Source: Candidatus Bathyarchaeota archaeon
GTDB taxonomy: Archaea > Thermoproteota > Bathyarchaeia > TCS64
Assembly: GCA_030608725.1 (NCBI GenBank)
Contig: JAUWDP010000034.1
Coordinates: 1-8,650 of the forward strand
DNA length: 8,650 bases
Reading direction: 5' to 3'
Shown here: positions 4,923 to 8,650 of the stretch, piece by piece
How positions within the stretch are numbered: the first letter of the stretch is position 1
Layout of the letters: each line of letters opens with the position of its first letter
Made by a program: the position numbers and the translations under genes
Notes under the pieces: model-generated
Seen by the model: the letters and a program-made list of their open reading frames with translations, nothing else
Databases searched by the model: none
What the model was told of the DNA's origin: nothing

Positions 4923-6131
4923 CTACTCGAGGTCCTTGAAGACCCTCACCCTGAGGCCCCTGGGAACCCGGACGCCCTCGGCGAGGCGCTCCCCCACAAG
5001 GGTCGCGATCCCCCGCTCCACTGCGACGTCCACGAGGCGCCCGGTGACGATGCCGTCGAAGACAACCGTCTCCACATCCGCCTCGTTCCTCAGCCGCTCC
5101 ACGAGCTCCATGACGGGAACCTCATCGATCTTGCCACCGTCCTTCTTCACCAGAACGGCCTCGAGGGTCCCCTTCAGCCCCTTGGCGACCCCGGCCAGCT
5201 CCTTGAGCATCTCGGCATCCTTAGGATCGACCTTGGCCACACGGGCGGGCTTCGCCACTCGGGCAGGCTTGGCTGCACGGACGGGCTTGGCCTCCGCCGG
5301 CTTTGCGCCACTAGCCTCCTCGAAGAGCACCCTGGCCGCCAAGGCGGCCCGTATCTCGGCTGGGTTGAGGTCCTCGACCTCCTTCCCCCATGGGGCCCTG
5401 GCGACGTACTTGGTCTGGGCTACCTGGGTCAGCTCCTTGAGGATGAGGTCTCCGCCCCTGTCCCCGTCGAGGAAGGCGGTTGTCTCCTTCTTCCTCTTCA
5501 CGAGGTTTATGATGGTGCGGGGGACCTTCACGCCCTCCAGGGCGATGATGTCCGTGTAGCCGCTCTTGAGGAGGTTGTTCACGTCCGCCCTGCCCTCGAC
5601 GATGAGTATCTCCTTCGCCTTGCTGAGGTTGGGGGTAGCGGTTAGCTTCTCACGTCCGTAGGTCACTGCCTTGACCGTCTTGTCCTCCCTGGAGACCTCG
5701 GCGAGGAGCTTCTCGATGTCCTGGGTCTCTGTCACCACCCAGTCCCTCATAAGCTCCTTGGCCCGCTTCATTATCTGCTCCCGCTTGTCAAAGCGGACGT
5801 CAGATATCTGTTCCACGGAGACCTTCGCCTCGCATGGTCCTACCCTGTCAACCGTCTCCATCGCCGCTGCGATGATGGCGGTCTCCGCCCTGTCCAGGCT
5901 GGAGGGGGCGACGATCTTCCCTTCGGTCCGGTCCTTCGCGGACTTTAGCTCGATGTCTATCCTTCCGATCTTACCGGACCTCTGGAGCTCCCTGAGCTCG
6001 AAGTTCTTAGGGAAGAGCCCCTCGGTCTGGCCGAAGATGGCCCCGATGACGTCGTGCTTCTCGACGACGCCTTCGACGACGAATTTCGCCTCAATTATGT
6101 ACTTTGTGCTATGCTTCTCTTTTGAACCCAT
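4923..6131 (-). CDS. dnaG: Archaeal DnaG primase (Toprim; exosome-associated)
   Basis: A 402-residue protein, matching the usual archaeal DnaG length. The N-terminal domain carries the family block YIIEAKFVVEGVVEKHDVIG, then AIFGQTEGLF (11-40). The Toprim domain spans about 174-250: ILIVEGRADV with catalytic Glu179, ALEGVKVPRTI, and FLDGDRGGD (220-228) with metal-binding Asp222 and Asp224. A C-terminal DnaG domain covers about 305-402. Archaeal DnaG is reported to have primase activity and to be a stable part of the archaeal RNA exosome. Residues 275-300 form a low-complexity Ala/Lys/Pro/Arg linker with AKPARV repeated. The ATG at 6131 is chosen because the family begins at the MGSK..TKYIIEA stretch and a TATA-like box lies about 25 bp upstream, implying a leaderless or nearly leaderless mRNA. 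The longer frame to 6179 would add 16 unconserved residues and would contain the promoter. Confidence 0.95.
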   Translation of the reverse strand: MGSKEKHSTKYIIEAKFVVEGVVEKHDVIGAIFGQTEGLFPKNFELRELQRSGKIGRIDIELKSAKDRTEGKIVAPSSLDRAETAIIAAAMETVDRVGPCEAKVSVEQISDVRFDKREQIMKRAKELMRDWVVTETQDIEKLLAEVSREDKTVKAVTYGREKLTATPNLSKAKEILIVEGRADVNNLLKSGYTDIIALEGVKVPRTIINLVKRKKETTAFLDGDRGGDLILKELTQVAQTKYVARAPWGKEVEDLNPAEIRAALAARVLFEEASGAKPAEAKPVRAAKPARVAKPARVAKVDPKDAEMLKELAGVAKGLKGTLEAVLVKKDGGKIDEVPVMELVERLRNEADVETVVFDGIVTGRLVDVAVERGIATLVGERLAEGVRVPRGLRVRVFKDLE

Positions 6132-6141
6132 TATGTTCACG

Positions 6142-6158
6142 TCTATATCTAATACCAC
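6142..6158 (-). promoter_or_regulatory. dnaG promoter (possibly bidirectional)
   Basis: The minus strand TATTAGATATAG (6158-6147) centres about 22 bp upstream of the ATG at 6131. The plus strand, TATATCTAATA, also reads as a TATA-like box pointing toward the structured region at 6197-6303. Confidence 0.45.
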
Positions 6159-6196
6159 TCTTGCCGCAGGTGAACGCACTCCTTAGTGTCCACCTG

Positions 6197-6305
6197 GGGT
6201 TGACAGAATCAAACCCGGTCGTGATTGCAAGGAGAACGACGCCCCGTTCAGGGGTCTCGTTCGTTCGCCCCGCGGTGAGAGTGATACGGTGTTTTCTACA
6301 CCGGG
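6197..6305. other. Structured intergenic region between dnaG and gap
   Basis: The roughly 220 bp between the divergent genes hold three hairpins: GGGTTGA/TCAAACCC (6197-6203 with 6209-6216, one bulge), CCCC/GGGG around GTTCA (6242-6254), and CGGTGT/ACACCG around TTTCT (6287-6303). In addition CCCGGT (6214-6219) can pair with ACCGGG (6300-6305) and enclose the middle hairpin. No tRNA signature is present. It may be a small RNA, a binding region or a leader; nothing decides between these. Confidence 0.35.
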
Positions 6306-6352
6306 CATCTAAGCATCAGGCCTGTTTAAAAATGTTCCCGATTTCAGCATCG

Positions 6353-6389
6353 TGTTTTAATAATCAGCGCAGTGACTTTAGCTGAGGGA
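6353..6389 (+). promoter_or_regulatory. gap promoter and ribosome site
   Basis: GTTTTAATAAT (6353-6363) is a TATA-like box predicting a start near 6383. GAGGGA (6384-6389) stands six bases before TTG at 6396. This pair decides the start codon: the upstream GTG at 6372 would lie before the predicted transcript start. A further box, GTTTAAAAAT, lies at 6324-6333. Confidence 0.55.
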
Positions 6390-6395
6390 CGGTTT

Positions 6396-7403
6396 TTGGG
6401 TGTTAAGGTCGGTATAAATGGCTTCGGCAGGACCGGCAGGCTCGCCTTCAGGGCTGCCTTGGAGTTGGGGCTGGATCTGGACTTCGTCGCCATCAACAGG
6501 GGCGACGCGAAGACCCTGGCCCACCTGCTCAAGTATGACAGCGTACACGGGAAGCTTCCCTTCAACGTCGAGGTGGAGGACGACACCATCGTGGTCAACG
6601 GGAAGGAATTGAAGGTCCTGTACGAGTCGGATCCCGAGAAGCTCCCCTGGAAGGCCTTGGATGTGTACCTGGCCATCGAGTCCTCGGGCAAGTTCAGGAA
6701 CAGGGAGGGATCCTCGAAGCACATAGAGGCGGGTGCCGGGAAGGTCCTCATCTCGGCGCCGGCTAAAGGTCCGGACATCATGGTCGTGATGGGGGTCAAC
6801 GATCACCTCTACGACCACGGGAAGCATCACATCGTCTCCAATGCTTCGTGCACCACCAACTGCGTCGCCCCGGTCATGAAGGTCCTCAACGACGAGTTCG
6901 GGGTGGAGTCCGGGTTCATGACGACGGTCCACGCCTACACTAACGATCAGCAGATCCTGGACAAGGCCCACAAGGATATGAGGCGGGCCAGAGCGGCTGC
7001 CATGAGCATCATCCCGACGACGTCGGGGGCCACGACCGCCACTGGGGAGGTGATCCCCGAGCTGAAGGGGAGGCTCAACGGCATGGCGATGAGGGTGCCC
7101 GTGCCGACGGCGTCGGTTGTGGACTTCGTGGGGGTCCTGGGGGAGAAGACGACGGCAGAGGCCGTAAACGCAGCCTTCAAGGAGGCGTCGGTGAAGGGTC
7201 TGAAGGGGATCCTAGACTACACGGAGGAGCCCTTGGTCTCATGCGACTACATCCATAACCCCTACTCGGCGGTGGTGGACGGCCTGTCGACGATGGCTTC
7301 TGGTAAACTTGTGAAGGTTCTGGCCTGGTACGACAACGAGTGGGGCTACTCCTGCAGGCTCGCTGAGATGGCGGAGAAAATGGGACGGATGGCCGGCTTC
7401 TAG
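6396..7403 (+). CDS. gap: Glyceraldehyde-3-phosphate dehydrogenase, class I (bacterial type)
   Basis: A 335-residue cytosolic enzyme, the standard class I length, converting glyceraldehyde 3-phosphate and phosphate to 1,3-bisphosphoglycerate with NAD(P). The Rossmann motif VGINGFGRTGR (5-15) opens the protein. The catalytic cysteine lies in SNASCTTNC (Cys152), the assisting histidine in TTVHAYTND (His179), the S-loop in RRARAAAMSIIPTTSGA, and the C-terminal signature is WYDNEWGYS. Most archaea use the unrelated-looking class II enzyme, so this gene is of bacterial type and probably came by transfer. After the second strand it reads AINRGDAKTLAHLLKYDS where bacterial NAD enzymes read AIND.TD...: the Asp that holds the NAD ribose is replaced by Arg and the loop is one residue shorter, suggesting NADP use. 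The start is TTG at 6396, giving MGVKVGINGFG, with a ribosome site in front. The gene converges on tyrS with 2 nt between stop codons. Confidence 0.95.
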   Translation: MGVKVGINGFGRTGRLAFRAALELGLDLDFVAINRGDAKTLAHLLKYDSVHGKLPFNVEVEDDTIVVNGKELKVLYESDPEKLPWKALDVYLAIESSGKFRNREGSSKHIEAGAGKVLISAPAKGPDIMVVMGVNDHLYDHGKHHIVSNASCTTNCVAPVMKVLNDEFGVESGFMTTVHAYTNDQQILDKAHKDMRRARAAAMSIIPTTSGATTATGEVIPELKGRLNGMAMRVPVPTASVVDFVGVLGEKTTAEAVNAAFKEASVKGLKGILDYTEEPLVSCDYIHNPYSAVVDGLSTMASGKLVKVLAWYDNEWGYSCRLAEMAEKMGRMAGF

Positions 7404-7405
7404 GT

Positions 7406-8488
7406 CTACCTTGTGATCGTCAGCTTCCTCATCTTCTCGAGGTTCTCCGGTTTCTTCTCGAAGAATTTCGCCACAGGCTCCAGAAGCTTGATAACGGCGT
7501 CTGATACACCGTTCTTCAGGTCCAGAGGGTGGAGCTCTCCTTTCTCGTACGTCTCCGCGAGCTCCTCGAAGCTGTGGAACGTCACGTCGCCGCCGTATTT
7601 GCTGGGTCGTTCGATGTCCAGGTGCCCCAGATGGGGGAAGACCAGCATCCTGGCGTGAGCGATGACGGGATTGTCCATAACCACCTTCTCAGGGCAGTAT
7701 GCTTCACGATACTTTTTCTTGATCTCATCGGGAGAATCGTTGATCCAGATGGCCCCTTTCCCGACGCTCTTGCTCATCTTGTGTTTGATGCTCTTGTCGA
7801 TAGCTGCGTCTTCGTCGAAGGTTCCCTCTACTTTGGTCATCTGCAGCCCCGGCAGGAGGGCGTTGTGCAGGCAGACTGGAGGTTTGAAGCCCAGCTTCGG
7901 GGCGGCCTCCCTGGCTAGCATGTGGACCTTCCTCTGATCCATGCCTGCGCAGGCGACGTCCAGTTTCATCTCGAAGATGTCGCTGGTCTGCATGGCGGGG
8001 TAGAGGGCGAATGCGGTCTCGACGTCGACGGAGTCGGCGCTCCTCCCCATGATGGGCATCGCCCTGAGGGTCCTCCGAAGGCTCGTGGACTTCATGACCC
8101 GGACGACTTTCTCCCAGTAGTCCTTGGTGTCGACGATGTCAGATGCCCAGAGGTACTCTACCTTGCCTTCAGGTAGTCCAACCGCAGTGAAGCAATCCTT
8201 GAAGTACTCGGCCGCGATGGAGAGGTTCTCCAGGACGCCCCCCATCTTGTTGTTAATCCAGCCGTGCCACTCGGCAAGGTAGATTATGAAGTGAAAGCCG
8301 GCTTCAACGTAGTCGCTAATCTTCTTCCCCACGATGAGACCATGGGCTGCGTGCATCATACCGCTGGGCTCGAAGCCAACATAGCCCCTTGGGTGGTCGT
8401 TGGTCTCCAGTAGCTCGCGGAGCTCGTCGACGACGATGATCTCCTGGAGGTTTCTCGTGACAAGATCTAGACGGGTCTCTGTGTCCAT
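7406..8488 (-). CDS. tyrS: Tyrosyl-tRNA synthetase, archaeal/eukaryal type
   Basis: A 360-residue class I aminoacyl-tRNA synthetase charging tRNA-Tyr. The Rossmann fold begins at GYVGFEPSG (36-44). The HIGH motif is HAAHG (46-50), the tyrosine-binding block is YPAMQTSDIFEMKLDVACAG (163-182), MDQRKVHMLARE (183-194) follows, and the KMSKS loop is HKMSKSVGKG (236-245). These blocks match the archaeal/eukaryal branch of TyrRS and not the bacterial one. A C-terminal alpha domain with no S4-like extension follows, as expected for archaea. The length is somewhat above the roughly 306 residues of the Methanocaldococcus enzyme. The ATG at 8488 fits the family's N-terminus, and a TATA-like box lies about 45 bp upstream. 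It is a single gene; the neighbouring partial gene on the same strand ends 71 bp before it. Confidence 0.96.
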   Translation of the reverse strand: MDTETRLDLVTRNLQEIIVVDELRELLETNDHPRGYVGFEPSGMMHAAHGLIVGKKISDYVEAGFHFIIYLAEWHGWINNKMGGVLENLSIAAEYFKDCFTAVGLPEGKVEYLWASDIVDTKDYWEKVVRVMKSTSLRRTLRAMPIMGRSADSVDVETAFALYPAMQTSDIFEMKLDVACAGMDQRKVHMLAREAAPKLGFKPPVCLHNALLPGLQMTKVEGTFDEDAAIDKSIKHKMSKSVGKGAIWINDSPDEIKKKYREAYCPEKVVMDNPVIAHARMLVFPHLGHLDIERPSKYGGDVTFHSFEELAETYEKGELHPLDLKNGVSDAVIKLLEPVAKFFEKKPENLEKMRKLTITR

Positions 8489-8527
8489 GGATATCGCCTG
8501 GGAACGGGTATTGGAGGGATGAGCGTC

Positions 8528-8536
8528 GATTTAAGG
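8528..8536 (-). promoter_or_regulatory. tyrS TATA-like box
   Basis: The minus strand CCTTAAATC (8536-8528) predicts a transcript start near 8506, giving a leader of about 18 nt before the ATG at 8488. No strong ribosome site is seen. Confidence 0.4.
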
Positions 8537-8559
8537 TTTGAGGGCAGGTGCAGCTACCC

Positions 8560-8650
8560 TCAGGCAGGCTTCACCGCCTTCACCGAGAACATCAGAGGCA
8601 GCTGGTAGTCTTTCCTCTTGAACCTCCGGTAGCCGTCATCGCCCGTCTCC
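8560..8650 (-). CDS. 3' end of an unidentified gene, possibly a methyltransferase
   Basis: The minus strand is open from the right edge to TGA at 8562-8560. It gives about 29 residues that include DGYRRFKRKDYQLPLMFSVK and end in AVKPA. A basic segment followed by a hydrophobic strand and a terminal KP is reminiscent of the last strand of some SAM-dependent methyltransferases, but too little is present to assign a family. It lies upstream of tyrS on the same strand, with the tyrS promoter in between. Confidence 0.55.
   Translation of the reverse strand, partial: ETGDDGYRRFKRKDYQLPLMFSVKAVKPA

Noticed and set aside
4917..5645. Plus-strand open frames opposite dnaG
   Set aside because: Antisense readings of a gene with clear Toprim motifs; their His/Leu/Gly-rich content has no domain pattern.
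6190..6305. tRNA with intron between dnaG and gap
   Set aside because: The T-loop-like hairpin has a 5-nt loop and no TTCRA, and no anticodon arm fits.
1..8650. CRISPR array, insertion sequence or integrase attachment site
   Set aside because: No regularly spaced direct repeats, transposase or integrase frame is present.

Overview
The window comes from a GC-rich archaeon. The evidence is an archaeal-type DnaG primase, an archaeal/eukaryal-type tyrosyl-tRNA synthetase, an SRP (7S) RNA with an Alu-domain-like 5' part, BRE/TATA-like promoters and T-run terminators. A class I, bacterial-type GAPDH suggests one of the mesophilic or uncultivated archaeal lineages that carry that enzyme. The exact phylum cannot be fixed from this sequence alone.

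Layout. Bases 1-676 hold the C-terminal half of a threonine dehydratase that has lost its catalytic N-terminal half. Bases 677-1246 contain no convincing protein gene, but several structures: a foldable 72-nt element on the minus strand behind a promoter that closely resembles the SRP RNA promoter, an AT-rich island with an inverted repeat, a G tract, and two tandem promoter-like units. Bases 1247-2296 encode a PLP enzyme of the D-cysteine desulfhydrase/ACC deaminase family. Bases 2518-2829 encode a small protein that looks like a bacterial-type PH domain. SRP RNA occupies about 2939-3262 on the minus strand, directly downstream of a site-2-protease-family membrane peptidase (3300-4163, minus). 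A nucleotidyltransferase with a C-terminal winged-helix-like segment (4221-4904, plus) converges on dnaG (4923-6131, minus). A structured intergenic region separates dnaG from the divergent gap gene (6396-7403, plus), which converges, with 2 nt between stop codons, on tyrS (7406-8488, minus). The right edge carries the last codons of another minus-strand gene.

Most genes are single transcription units with their own TATA-like elements, and no operon of linked pathway genes is apparent. The housekeeping parts are replication/RNA processing (DnaG), translation (TyrRS), protein targeting (SRP RNA) and central carbon metabolism (GAPDH). The accessory parts are amino-acid PLP chemistry, the membrane protease and the nucleotidyltransferase.

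The most interesting points are the candidate small RNA at 671-742 with an SRP-like promoter, departures from consensus in the SRP54-binding loop of the SRP RNA, the rearranged cofactor loop of GAPDH, the altered active-site motif of the PLP enzyme, and a plus-strand A/C-rich compositional block that ignores gene direction.
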